The notes under the pieces: generated by a model
Told to the model about the DNA's origin: nothing
Database searches by the model: none
What the model saw: the letters and a program-made list of their open reading frames with translations, nothing else
Source: CAYRHJ01 sp964424105
Lineage (GTDB): Bacteria; Planctomycetota; Phycisphaerae; UBA1845
Assembly: GCA_964424105.1 (NCBI GenBank)
Contig: CAYRHJ010000004.1
Span: 1 to 64,000, forward strand
DNA: 64,000 nt
Direction: 5' to 3'
Shown: positions 35,970 through 44,691 of the stretch, piece by piece
Position numbering within the stretch: the stretch's first letter is position 1
Layout of the letters: each line of letters begins with the position of its first letter
Program-made: the position numbers and the translations under genes

Positions 35970-37367
35970 ATGACGATGAAGAAAATCGCGAAACTCAATT
36001 TCCTGCTTGCGTCGGCTTACGTCTGCGCGGGTCTGACAAGTCCACCGCTCGCTCGTGCCGAAAATCTGCTCGACGGCGCACCCCGTCCCGCACCGGCCAA
36101 GCGAGTGAATTACATCAACTGGCTTCAGGAACGACCGACCCCAAGTCAGGACAATGCGACGGACCGTTATTTGTCCTCCTTCGCCTACCTGTCACCCCTG
36201 TCAAACGACGCTGACGTGCAGCGAGCCACGAGCGGACCATGGTCGGATTTGGCTGATCTGGAAACCTGGCTCGAAAAGAACGATCGTGGATTGCGAATGT
36301 TTCGCAACGCGTCCACCTTCACCCATTTAGACCTGCCGTTTACCAGAGGCAGCGCCACACCCGGGGGGACGCTTTGGGCTGATTCATTGGTCTTCGTCAA
36401 CGTGGGCGCATTGGGAGGTTTCGAGGTCGCCGCGGATGGCCTCTTGATCCAGGGATGGCGACAGTGGGCCCGGGGCGAAGAGTCACTCATCGTTGATAAC
36501 GTGTTAACCAATCTGTCCGTCGCGCACCATCTCGCAACGCAACCAGCCATGGTCGCCCGCATGACCGGCTTGAACATCGCCCAGCGTGCCTATCGAGCCA
36601 CTCGACGCATCCTCGCCGCGACGCAAGAACCCGAAGTGCGCGCGGAAACACTGGTCCAGCACTTGTCCGATTGGGACGTGGAAATCCCTTCTCTCGAGAA
36701 CGCATACCACTTTCAACAACTGACGAGCTGGGATTTGTTGCAGCGAATGTACTCCGCAGACGGACACCTGCTCGATCCCACAACGGAGGCGATCTATCAA
36801 CACTTGGTCAATCAAACCAACGCCACTAATCCAACCTGGGAAGAATCCCGGGCCGCTATCGAAGACGCCGGCTTCGAAATGAGCATGATCGAAACGTCAC
36901 GTTTCTTCGAAGGCCTGCTCGAATGGAATCGCATCCCCTATCACGCAGCCTTGGCTCACGTCAACGATTTTGAATCGCTTGCTGCGAATTTCAACAACCC
37001 CATGATGGGCGTCTTTCTATCCGGCCTGACGACACCCCGCCAAGCATGGGCGGCGGCTGAAGCCGCGAGGCGAGGAACGCACCTGGTCGCGCACATTCTG
37101 TTTTTTGCACAAAAGCGAGGGCAATTTCCAGATTCGCTGGCGGACCTAGGCCGCAACCTGCCCCCGGAAATCAAAATCGATCCCTATTCGGGACGGGACA
37201 TGATCTACGCCCGACGCCGCGACGGATTCGTCTTGTATAGCATTGGCCTGGACCTGAAAGACGACGGCGGTCGACCGCCACTTCGCGGCCAAGACGCGGG
37301 GGACATAGTCTACTGGCCCATTGAACAGGAATCGCGAGAACGGGTCGTCGGCGCGCCGCCAAACTGA
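35970..37367 (+). CDS. Secreted protein of unknown function with pilin-like C-terminal motif
   Basis: 465 residues. Signal peptide of about 30 residues (LLASAYVCAGLTSPPLARA). The middle is largely alpha-helical (for example LETWLEKNDRGLRMF, RTFTHLDLPF-like, AALAHVNDF) with no known domain. The last ~60 residues contain DPYSGRDMIYARRRDGFVLYS, GLDLKDDGG and GDIVYWP, a pattern I associate with C-terminal parts of planctomycetal secretion-associated proteins. Start chosen at 35970 with an in-frame ATG two codons later; there is no clear ribosome-binding site. Single gene, opposite in direction to rho. Confidence 0.65.
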   Translation: MTMKKIAKLNFLLASAYVCAGLTSPPLARAENLLDGAPRPAPAKRVNYINWLQERPTPSQDNATDRYLSSFAYLSPLSNDADVQRATSGPWSDLADLETWLEKNDRGLRMFRNASTFTHLDLPFTRGSATPGGTLWADSLVFVNVGALGGFEVAADGLLIQGWRQWARGEESLIVDNVLTNLSVAHHLATQPAMVARMTGLNIAQRAYRATRRILAATQEPEVRAETLVQHLSDWDVEIPSLENAYHFQQLTSWDLLQRMYSADGHLLDPTTEAIYQHLVNQTNATNPTWEESRAAIEDAGFEMSMIETSRFFEGLLEWNRIPYHAALAHVNDFESLAANFNNPMMGVFLSGLTTPRQAWAAAEAARRGTHLVAHILFFAQKRGQFPDSLADLGRNLPPEIKIDPYSGRDMIYARRRDGFVLYSIGLDLKDDGGRPPLRGQDAGDIVYWPIEQESRERVVGAPPN

Positions 37368-37397
37368 GCTGGCCACGCCCGGCTTGCCGACGACTTG

Positions 37398-37416
37398 GAA
37401 CGCCTAACAATTTCAG
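37398..37416 (+). repeat. Isolated 19-base flank of the long repeat
   Basis: GAACGCCTAACAATTTCAG is the exact reverse complement of 6309-6327, the flank of long-repeat copy B. Here it stands without the element body, so it could be the remnant or target site of one. Confidence 0.6.
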
Positions 37417-37471
37417 TCCTTCTGTCTATTCGAATAGCAGGTCGGCCAATGTTTTAGGCGACCTTGTTTCG

Positions 37472-38601
37472 TCATCTGGTTTTCTTGGCATCGACAAACG
37501 CTGCGTTGGACGGGTGCCGCGCCATATCTTGAAGCAACTGTTCCATCGCTAAATCGGGAGGTCGGCCAACGAGACTTCGTCGGATTTGATAGGATGCTTG
37601 TAGCTCTTTTTCATTCAATAGAAGTTCTTCGCGGCGGGTACCGGATTGTTGAAGATCAATCGCGGGCCAGATGCGCTTGTTGGCCAGAACGCGAGACAGC
37701 ATGATCTCCATATTCCCTGTTCCCTTGAATTCATTGAAGATGACCTCGTCCATTCGGCTCCCGGTCTCGATCAACACCGACGCAATGATGGTGAGCGAGC
37801 CGCCGTGTTCGACGTTTCGGGCGGCCCCGAACACCGATTTCGGTTCATTCAGGGCGCGGATATCCAAGCCGCCCGACATGATGCGTCCGCTTCCGCGGAT
37901 GTGCGCGTTGAACGCGCGACCCAACCGAGTCAACGAATCAAGCAAGATCAACACGTGTTGCCCGGCTTCGACGCGACGCTTGGCATTTTCAATCATCAAC
38001 CGGGCGATTCTCACGTGACTGGCGATGTCGTGATCGTTGCTGCTGGAGACGACTTCGCCATGAACGCTTCGACGCAATTCGGTCACCTCTTCCGGGCGCT
38101 CGTCGATGAGCAGCACGAGCATGTAAAGTTCGGGGTGATTCTTCGCGATCCCGCTGGCCATCTGTTGCAGGAGAACGGTCTTGCCCGTGCGTGGAGCGGC
38201 GACGATGAGGGCCCGCTGCCCGAATCCGATGGGTGTCAGCAAATCCACGATGCGCATCGACAGCGGGCCGCCGTCGGTCTCGAATCGCAGGCGACGTTCA
38301 GGATTGATCGGCGTTAACTTGTCAAACGGCGTGCGCTCCGCCCAATCGTCCGGCTGGCATCCGCCGACGCGAGTGATGTCTTCCAGGACAACGGGGTCGT
38401 TGCGACGAGCGGCGGGACGCGCTGGGCCGGCGATCGATTCGCCCCCGCGCAACCCCAGACGCTTACAAAGCGTTTCCGGTACAAATACATCGTGCGATTG
38501 AATCGCGTAATTCTTGGCTGGGGATCGAAGAAACCCGCCGCCCCCGCGGTGAGGCTCGAATGTTCCGTCGGCTTGCGTCTGCGGTTTATTCTGAGATGTC
38601 A
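37472..38601 (-). CDS. rho: Transcription termination factor Rho (short form)
   Basis: Hexameric RNA-dependent ATPase that terminates transcription. Primary RNA-binding cold-shock domain (HRGGGGFLRSP...FVPETLCKRLGLRGG), P-loop VAAPRTGKTVLL, Walker B LVLLIDERPEEV, Q-loop GSGRIMSGGLD, and R-loop NEFKGTGNMEI are intact. The N-terminal helical (Rho_N) domain is missing; sequence before the cold-shock domain is at most about 50 residues. I take the GTG at 38601 as start (376 residues). In-frame alternatives are ATGs at 38650/38647 and a TTG at 38701; none has a strong ribosome-binding site. Divergent from a region with no gene. Confidence 0.9.
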
Positions 38602-39435
38602 CTACGATTGATACCCTACCAAGACATACGGAGGCCAGGATCCCCATCATGGGGCAAATCGAAGGCCGGATTTCCGCCAACCGGACCCCGGTTCGTTCCA
38701 AATCGGGTGGCCGGCTTCAGTAACAGCTACAGGATGATATTTTGGAACGAAATAATATAAGTGCTTTTCAATACTCGTTTTACGATACTTCCAGGCCCCA
38801 GATTCGACGGAAGGCTAGCACTGATAACAGTGCTGTGGAGTCGCAAGACCGCCTTATAGTAGCCGCGATGTTGAATTTAGCCAGCCTGCAACCCACAAAT
38901 TGTCAGAAAGGGCGCTTGACAAAGGTCTTGTCCTGTGGGAGCCTTCCTCCCCAACACTGGCCGAGGCGGTTGGCGTGGACCGATTCGGTCGTTTTGGCTC
39001 TAGAATTTGGTGTCCGCTCGCACGGTCCGGCGCCGCGAGATAGCGAAAAGCCTAATGCTTTTGAGGAGGATGACCCGATAAGGGCGAACATGCTGATGCA
39101 GCAGCCGGGGAGTTGGCGCGAGTTCGGCTGATGCGGCGAGGTGAGTCGGTAACTTGCTCGTTTGGTGCCGTGTATCGACCTTTGGCGTGGTAAGCAGCGG
39201 CCCTGAGTCGGTTCTTTTCTGACGGGATGGTGTGGCGCGAACAATTCGTTCGGTGCAGGAGTCGGGAAAGAACCACGAGCAGCTTTTCGTTGATTGGTTT
39301 TCGTGTCCAAGTTTTCTAATTGAAATACGGTTTGCAAGCACTCGTATTGGAATATGCGCTATTTGGATTTGCTTGCATTCCGCAAGAGCGCAGTGGCCCG
39401 CGAGAAGCGTCGGGCTTTTTTGGAGGCAAGGAATC
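38602..39435. other. Intergenic region before the small lipoprotein genes
   Basis: About 730-830 bp with rho's upstream region and the leader of the small lipoprotein gene. A plus-strand frame at 38742-39131 has no recognisable motif, signal or ribosome-binding site and I do not call it. The only structure I see is the hairpin at 39396-39421. Confidence 0.45.
39396..39421 (+). promoter_or_regulatory. Hairpin plus T-run directly before the SD of the small lipoprotein gene
   Basis: GCCCG (39396-39400) pairs with CGGGC (39411-39415), followed by TTTTTT (39416-39421) and immediately by GGAGG, 15 bases before the ATG at 39436. This is terminator-like in shape and could be a leader attenuator, or the terminator of an upstream small RNA. 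The stem is only 5 bp with possible inner pairs. Confidence 0.4.
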
Positions 39436-39627
39436 ATGAATAGAAATGGAAAAGGATGGGCCAGCCGAATCGCCCTGATTTTGTTGGGGGCGAACATGCT
39501 GAGTTTTGGTGGGTGTCTGAACCTTGACCAGATCGTGCGTTTTGGCGCCGTTTACGGTGCGGCTGAGTTTCTTCTGGACAATGACGCGGTGTTCGACTTG
39601 TTCCCGGATTCTCTCGCGGGTGCATAG
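39436..39627 (+). CDS. Small predicted lipoprotein 1
   Basis: 63 residues from ATG 39436 behind a good GGAGGCAAGG site. Signal IALILLGANMLSFGG then Cys27: lipobox-like SFGGC. The mature part is only about 37 residues (CLNLDQIVRFGAVYGAAEFL...). No domain recognised. Frame upstream of 39436 contains the hairpin and is not coding. It is followed after 204 bases by a second small lipoprotein of similar design, suggesting a family. Confidence 0.65.
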   Translation: MNRNGKGWASRIALILLGANMLSFGGCLNLDQIVRFGAVYGAAEFLLDNDAVFDLFPDSLAGA

Positions 39628-39831
39628 TGCGAAAGCATTTTGTCTGCGGAGGATGAGGTCGGTTTTTTCAATGGAGCGTGTTCCTGGCCGCTTCGGCTGG
39701 GTTGATCGAGTTCGTTCTTGTTGAGCGAACTCGGAATTGGGTAGTGGACTCCTGTCGCCGAAGCGGTTGTGCACGGCACAGGGGCACGAAGGATCAGCGG
39801 TTTTGCTGACAGGCTTTAGGAGAATGGACTG

Positions 39832-40032
39832 ATGATCAAGAGCAAGACGATGAAGTATGCTTCCCTGCTCGTCGCAGGGACGTGGATGATGCAGTTTACG
39901 GGTTGCTTCGGCGACTTCTGGCGCATCCTTTTGTTCAATGTTCCGGTGGGTGCGGGTCGTGCGGTTGGTGCCATTCCCGGCAACATCATTTCCAACCTGA
40001 TCACGCCGCTGCTTCCCGTCCTGGGCGGCTAA
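39832..40032 (+). CDS. Small predicted lipoprotein 2
   Basis: 66 residues; TAGGAG site 10 bases before the ATG. Signal MKYASLLVAGTWMMQFTGC with a lipobox-like FTGC, mature part starting CFGDFWRILLFNVPVGAG, then glycine/proline rich (AIPGNIISNLITPLLPVLGG). The plan (short signal, lipobox, 35-45-residue mature part, gly-rich end) parallels the protein at 39436, though sequence identity is low. A strong terminator follows at 40058-40091. Confidence 0.65.
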   Translation: MIKSKTMKYASLLVAGTWMMQFTGCFGDFWRILLFNVPVGAGRAVGAIPGNIISNLITPLLPVLGG

Positions 40033-40057
40033 GCCTGGCGCGGATCGTACAGACATG

Positions 40058-40091
40058 AAACGTCGGCGGGTCTTCACGACCGCCGACGTTT
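40058..40091 (+). terminator. Terminator after small lipoprotein 2
   Basis: AAACGTCGGCGG and CCGCCGACGTTT form a perfect 12-bp stem around a 10-base loop, followed by TTC. It is 26 bases after the stop at 40032 and may also serve nnrD from the other side. Confidence 0.82.
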
Positions 40092-40134
40092 TCTATGCGC
40101 CGCGGTGGACCGATATGGCGCCCGGTATTGCAAA

Positions 40135-40989
40135 TCAGTGGCCACAGTGGGCAGAAATGGCGGCAGGCAACGCATCGATCAGGTCGGTGGCGATGATCGA
40201 CGCTTGGTTCATCCGCCGGGCAACGAAATCGCCGGCAAGTCCGTGCAAATAGACGGCCAACACTGTCGCGTCAAAAAGGTTCAGACGCTGGCCGAGCAAT
40301 CCCGCGATGACGCCGGTAAGGACGTCCCCGGCGCCGGCGGTGGCCATTCCGGAATTTCCGGTCGTATTCACAAAGATACGCCGGCCATCGGTAACGACCG
40401 TGCCCGCTCCCTTGTAAACAACCAGCGAATTGGTGGCGGAAGACAGATTCTTCGCGGCATTGATTCGCGCCGTGGGGTCGCAGTCAATTTCTTGATCGCC
40501 CAATAATCGTTTCATTTCGCCGGGATGCGGCGTTAAGATGACCTGGCCGGGGCGCGGGGCTTGCCATTCGCCGGCGGATGCCAACGTATTCAACCCGTCG
40601 GCGTCCACCACCAGCGGTCCGCGGAAATCAATCATCAAGCGGTGAATATCCTCGGCTGAGACGGTCGGTGGCAGGCCCGGTCCAATGGCGACGACGTCGG
40701 CTTGAAACTCGTCGGCCAGTTCGGCGAGACGATGCTCGTCGCCGTGGCCCAGTGGGCGTACGGTCGCGCACGGGGCCAGCAGGCCGACGTGGATGGCAGC
40801 GGCGGGGACGGTTGCAATCTGGACCAGGCCAGCCCCGGTTCGCAGCGCGGCGTTTGCAGTCAGCGCGGGCGCGCCCAGCATGACAAACGCATCAGCTCGT
40901 CCGCCGATGACGAGGATGCGACCGACCATTCCCTTGTGAGCGTCGGGCGGGCGGTCCGGGAACGGCGGCGCACGGTCGATCGTCTCCAT
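40135..40989 (-). CDS. nnrD: ADP/ATP-dependent (S)-NAD(P)H-hydrate dehydratase
   Basis: 284 residues. Repairs damaged NAD(P)H hydrates. Carbohydrate-kinase-like motifs: GKGGRIL-type start (KGMVGRILVIGG), VVDADGLNTL, LTPHPGEMKRLL and the signature GNSGMATAGAGDVLTG. The N-terminal NnrE epimerase domain that is fused in many bacteria is absent, so the epimerase must be encoded elsewhere. Starts 7 bases after larB on the same strand, so the two are probably cotranscribed. Confidence 0.9.
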   Translation of the reverse strand: METIDRAPPFPDRPPDAHKGMVGRILVIGGRADAFVMLGAPALTANAALRTGAGLVQIATVPAAAIHVGLLAPCATVRPLGHGDEHRLAELADEFQADVVAIGPGLPPTVSAEDIHRLMIDFRGPLVVDADGLNTLASAGEWQAPRPGQVILTPHPGEMKRLLGDQEIDCDPTARINAAKNLSSATNSLVVYKGAGTVVTDGRRIFVNTTGNSGMATAGAGDVLTGVIAGLLGQRLNLFDATVLAVYLHGLAGDFVARRMNQASIIATDLIDALPAAISAHCGH

Positions 40990-40996
40990 CGTCCGA

Positions 40997-41755
40997 TCAC
41001 TCCCGATCTGCCATTCGATTAATCAGGGCGGCGGTGTATCCCGCGGCGAATCCGTTATCTATGTTGACCACGGTCACACCCGAGGCGCAACTGTTGAGCA
41101 TGGTCAACAATGCCGACACTCCTCCGAAGCTGGCGCCATAGCCAACGCTGGTGGGAACGGCGATGACAGGACACGATACCAATCCGCCGACCACGCTGGG
41201 AAGGGCGCCTTCCATGCCGGCAACGACCACGCAGACGTTGGCGGACTGTAGTGCTTCCGCATGGACGAGCAACCGATGCAGGCCGGCCACCCCAACGTCG
41301 TAGTACGTTTGGACGCGCTGATCCATGATTTCCGCGGTGATCCGCGCCTCTTCAGCCACACATCCATCGCACGTTCCAGCCGATAGGACCGGGATCACCG
41401 ATTTGCTGGGCTGGGCGTCGCGTTGTCGAATGGTGATCGTGCGTGCGGATTGATGGTATTGTGCCGCTGGAAAGCGAGCCGACACGCTCTCGAATTGAAT
41501 GGCCGAAGCCCGTGTGGCTAGGACATTCGTGTTGTGTTCAACGAGGCTCGCCAAAATCTGAACGACCTGGTCGGGCGATTTGCCCTCGCAGTAAACGACC
41601 TCCGGAAAACCGCATCGCAAATTCCGATGATGGTCGATCTTGGCGAAATCCAAGTCTTCAAACGGCAGTCGGCGAAGGCGCTGTGCGGCTTGGTCAACGG
41701 TGATGGAACCGTCTTGAACGCTACGGAGAAGGGCATGGAGGGCGCGTTCATCCAT
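40997..41755 (-). CDS. larB: LarB, nickel-pincer cofactor biosynthesis
   Basis: 252 residues. LarB carboxylates and hydrolyses nicotinic acid adenine dinucleotide as the first step of the nickel pincer (NPN) cofactor used by LarA lactate racemase-like enzymes. The AIR-carboxylase-like C-terminal part has the family signature VAGMEGALPSVVGGL and VPTSVGYGASFGGVSALL followed by NSCASGVTVVNIDNGFAAGY. LarC, LarE and LarA are not in the window. Downstream nnrD also handles nicotinamide nucleotides; whether that is meaningful is open. Confidence 0.92.
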   Translation of the reverse strand: MDERALHALLRSVQDGSITVDQAAQRLRRLPFEDLDFAKIDHHRNLRCGFPEVVYCEGKSPDQVVQILASLVEHNTNVLATRASAIQFESVSARFPAAQYHQSARTITIRQRDAQPSKSVIPVLSAGTCDGCVAEEARITAEIMDQRVQTYYDVGVAGLHRLLVHAEALQSANVCVVVAGMEGALPSVVGGLVSCPVIAVPTSVGYGASFGGVSALLTMLNSCASGVTVVNIDNGFAAGYTAALINRMADRE

Positions 41756-41940
41756 ATGAAGCCTACTCTACGCAGGTGGTCGATGGCCTGCAAGCGCCGC
41801 GATAGCGTGATAGATGGCGTGGCCCGGACATGGATCGGTTGCGGCGGGGACCATGACCGACTATCCTCGATTCGTTGCCATCGAGACGGGTTCGACTACC
41901 GCAGGCCGCGCGGTACTACCTGTGTTTAGGAGTAACGAGA

Positions 41941-43131
41941 GTGGTTCAACTGCTGATCTTGGCCCTGTTTTGTGGAATCGCGCAGCCCACGGCTTCCAAC
42001 GTTACTTCCGACGAGAGCGACGAAGCGTGGCGTCGACGCGCATTCTTGAGCAACGATTCCTATCCACCTGGCGTGGACGACGAATCGGAGTATGCGGACT
42101 GGTTGGCGGAACAGGCGGAGTCGATGCGCCGGGTCGCCGAAGAAAGCGAAAGTCGCGAAACGATTTTCACGCAAAAGCTGGCTGTGGTGAATTGGGTCCT
42201 GTCCCGCCAATGTGAACCGGCGCTTTCCCGACTCTTGCAGGGCATCGAGCTTCCCGGTGACGCGACGCGTGTCGCGGAGTTGGCTGAACGGTGTTCGGTC
42301 GATCTGAAAGCGCTACGGCCCCTGTTAGACGATCTCTCCGCTGACGACCTGGCTGATTCCTCGCAAGTGCACGAATGGGAGGATAGTCTGGACGTTTTGG
42401 AATCGTTTGCGATCGCCTTTGCGGCCTACTGCGATTCGTCACCGGGCGCGAACGATCTCCTTTCCGAAGCGGCGATGGCGTTGTCGATCAATTTGGAGGA
42501 CGAGCGTGCAGAGGTGGCAGCGGCGGCGTTGCTGTGGCAGGCGGCTCTTTATGGCCGAAACGGTGACGAGGAACGACTGAGTCGGCTGCTGCCCTTGGTA
42601 ACCGTCTCGCCCCGCCCCGAATCCCTGGTGTTCGATTTTTTTGTACGGTACCTGCGATGTGACGGATTGCGCCGACGCGGCGCCTATTCGACGGCTTGGA
42701 CGTTGTTGCTGGTGCTGGAAGAGAAGTCACGAGATTGGTTCGGATTGACCGAGCGTCGAGACGAGGCGGGGCGATCCGCGGTTCTGCTCAAACTTCATAT
42801 CTGCCACGATTGGCCCGGGGCTGCTCCCGAGTCGCAGCGCGATTCCGTGCGGGGCTGGTGTGATCAAAACGGTCGCCGATTGAGCGACGAGTATTTCGGT
42901 CATGACGGAGGGAACGTCCTTCGTTTGACAACCGCCATCCCTATCATCGCTCTGCCTCCCGAACCGGCGGGTAACAACAACGTCTCGCCGCCCACGATTG
43001 AATCGCCCGAAGCCGGCCACGTTGACGATCCCATCGAAACGCCGCAGCCGAAAGTGAAGGATTCGGAATCCGAAATCGACGAGCCTGACCCGCCCGACGG
43101 AGAACCTGAAAACGTCCCCCCGGGACATTGA
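41941..43131 (+). CDS. Secreted acidic protein of unknown function
   Basis: About 396 residues from the GTG at 41941, which has an AGGAG 8 bases upstream (41928-41932). N-terminal VVQLLILALFCGIAQPTAS looks like a signal peptide. The body is helical and acidic, with no known domain; it may be an alpha-solenoid. The last ~70 residues are disordered and Pro/Asp/Glu rich (DDPIETPQPKVKDSESE, EPENVPPGH). An ATG frame further upstream (41875) is not preferred because it hides the signal. Confidence 0.55.
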   Translation: MVQLLILALFCGIAQPTASNVTSDESDEAWRRRAFLSNDSYPPGVDDESEYADWLAEQAESMRRVAEESESRETIFTQKLAVVNWVLSRQCEPALSRLLQGIELPGDATRVAELAERCSVDLKALRPLLDDLSADDLADSSQVHEWEDSLDVLESFAIAFAAYCDSSPGANDLLSEAAMALSINLEDERAEVAAAALLWQAALYGRNGDEERLSRLLPLVTVSPRPESLVFDFFVRYLRCDGLRRRGAYSTAWTLLLVLEEKSRDWFGLTERRDEAGRSAVLLKLHICHDWPGAAPESQRDSVRGWCDQNGRRLSDEYFGHDGGNVLRLTTAIPIIALPPEPAGNNNVSPPTIESPEAGHVDDPIETPQPKVKDSESEIDEPDPPDGEPENVPPGH

Positions 43132-43196
43132 CGGGATGACAGGCGCGCTTCGTCACGGCAAGGGGCAGGCTGGAGCAGACGAATCGATAAAAACGG

Positions 43197-44177
43197 CTAC
43201 GGGGTGCCGTTCAGCGAGATGCCATAATCGGGGCGGTCGATGGCGAGTGATTCGAGCCAATCGCGGACCAATTGAAAGTCGCGATCTCGTTCGTCGGAAA
43301 AGATGGGATCAATATCGCCCGGATGATGATAGGCTTGAGCGTCGGGTCCGCCGGCCTTGGGCAGACCATAGCTCAGCAGCAGACTCTTCCTGGGTTGATC
43401 GCGATTGATGATGCGGAACCCGTCCTTTTGATACACTTGCATCAAGAAGAAATTGGCGTAGGCCACCCCTTCACTGATTCCGCGGCCATCGATCAATCGA
43501 AACCCACCGCCCGACGGTCCTCCGTGACAGTCCGCCGTTGCGCATCCGCGCAGGACCACCGGCTGGACCCGCCGGATGAACGTCTGCATCCGTTCGGGGT
43601 CAAAGCGCAGGACGATTTTGTCGCGGAATTGATCGGGCGCGTAGCGCAACATGAGCTGAACTTGCTCGATCTTGGGTAGGCGATAATAGGTGGCTTGGTC
43701 CATGTTGAGCCAGCGTTCCTTTTCAGACATCGCCCAGAACTCGGTGATCGCATCGCGGCTGACGTCGATGGGCCCGCGCTCAGGCCGGTCCGTGTATAAC
43801 TCCAGCAGCCGAATTCGCTGTATCTCCTGAACGGTCAATTCCCGAACGGCGGGTGCACTGCCGCTGGGCACGGTAGCGCCGGGAGTGGTTTCTGCATTCG
43901 AGGGCAAGTGCCCCAACTGAGCTTGAGCGAGCTGCAAAAGTAGCTTGGCTGGACCATGATCGGGGCGAATCCGCAAAATGTGTCGCGCTTGGTCAGCCGC
44001 CAACTGCCAGCGCTCCTTTTCTTTGCACCACAGGCCCAGTTGATAATGGGCGTCGAGGTCATCCGATTGAAGTGCCCGTTTGCGCTGAAGGTATTCATCG
44101 TCGATCGCATCGGCGTATAATGCAGGGGCGGATAAGACGAAGACGAATGCGACGACCGCCGTCGCGAGCCAACGCAT
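43197..44177 (-). CDS. Secreted TPR/cytochrome-c-like protein with a CATADCH motif
   Basis: About 326 residues from ATG 44177; signal peptide VVAFVFVLSAPALYA. Then a TPR-like pair (DDLDAHYQLGLWCKEKERWQ, HILRIRPDHGPAKLLLQ), a Pro/Ser-rich linker, and a domain with VVLRGCATADCHGGPSGG. CATADCH is a CX4CH variant of the haem c site; I have seen GCATA-CH-type motifs in planctomycetal secreted proteins, but haem binding is not proven. The longer frame to 44291 reads through the short repeat at 44203 and gives the artefact PLPHGRGSAN, so it is rejected. Confidence 0.6.
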   Translation of the reverse strand: MRWLATAVVAFVFVLSAPALYADAIDDEYLQRKRALQSDDLDAHYQLGLWCKEKERWQLAADQARHILRIRPDHGPAKLLLQLAQAQLGHLPSNAETTPGATVPSGSAPAVRELTVQEIQRIRLLELYTDRPERGPIDVSRDAITEFWAMSEKERWLNMDQATYYRLPKIEQVQLMLRYAPDQFRDKIVLRFDPERMQTFIRRVQPVVLRGCATADCHGGPSGGGFRLIDGRGISEGVAYANFFLMQVYQKDGFRIINRDQPRKSLLLSYGLPKAGGPDAQAYHHPGDIDPIFSDERDRDFQLVRDWLESLAIDRPDYGISLNGTP

Positions 44178-44202
44178 CGCCTTGCAAAGTGCGTCTAAAT
44201 TA

Positions 44203-44228
44203 GCCGAGCCGCGACCGTGAGGGAGCGG
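44203..44228 (+). repeat. Short form of the dispersed repeat
   Basis: 26 bases identical to 25243-25268. It lies just upstream of the gene starting at 44177, on the opposite strand. Frames through it give PLPHGRGSA, a repeat artefact. The rest of 44178-44408 has nothing recognisable. Confidence 0.8.
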
Positions 44229-44408
44229 GGTTTGGGCCAATTCCTCGCGAGTTGATTTAGGTGCACTAAGATTGCGTGATTGAAGTTTCATGAATCAGGG
44301 CCTCGTGTTGACGCAACGTCGATTCGTCGATGGACTATAGAACATGTCGGCCAAACCTTCAACCAACAGGTGAGGCTGTCGACCGTTTGTTGGGTGTATC
44401 GACCACTG

Positions 44409-44681
44409 ATGGAAGCCTCATTTGAATCGTTTTTGAACGAGGTCGTGGTGTTGGACACGGGCGGCCCCATGGTTTACCTGGGCACGCTGGCCGCGGTCAC
44501 CTCGACGGGATTCGTGCTGGTCGATGCGGACGTGCATGACACCCGCGATGGGCACGCCACACCCGAAGTTTACGTCAACGAAGTCCGCTTGCAGGGCATT
44601 TCCGTTAATCGTCGTCGTGTGCTGGTCATGCGCTCAGCCGTGGCAAGCGTTTCGCGGCTGGCTGATGTTGTGGAACAATAG
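44409..44681 (+). CDS. Small protein resembling an Sm/Lsm fold
   Basis: 90 residues from ATG 44409. The order of the segments is similar to Sm1 and Sm2 motifs: NEVVVLDTGGPMVYLGTLAA, GFVLVDADVHD, then RRRVLVMRSAVASVSRLADVV near the end. No clear ribosome-binding site; the frame remains open further upstream, so the start is uncertain. If right it would be a small RNA-binding or ribosome-associated protein. Other possibilities: SH3-like beta barrel of another kind, or a carbohydrate-modifying accessory. Function not established. Confidence 0.5.
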   Translation: MEASFESFLNEVVVLDTGGPMVYLGTLAAVTSTGFVLVDADVHDTRDGHATPEVYVNEVRLQGISVNRRRVLVMRSAVASVSRLADVVEQ

Positions 44682-44691
44682 GGCGGATTCG

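Noticed and set aside
38742..39131. 129-codon plus-strand frame upstream of the small lipoproteins
   Set aside because: No motif, signal or ribosome-binding site and odd composition; considered noncoding.
43197..44291. Longer start at 44291 for the TPR/CATADCH protein
   Set aside because: The extra 38 residues read through the short repeat at 44203-44228 (PLPHGRGSA) and hide the signal peptide.
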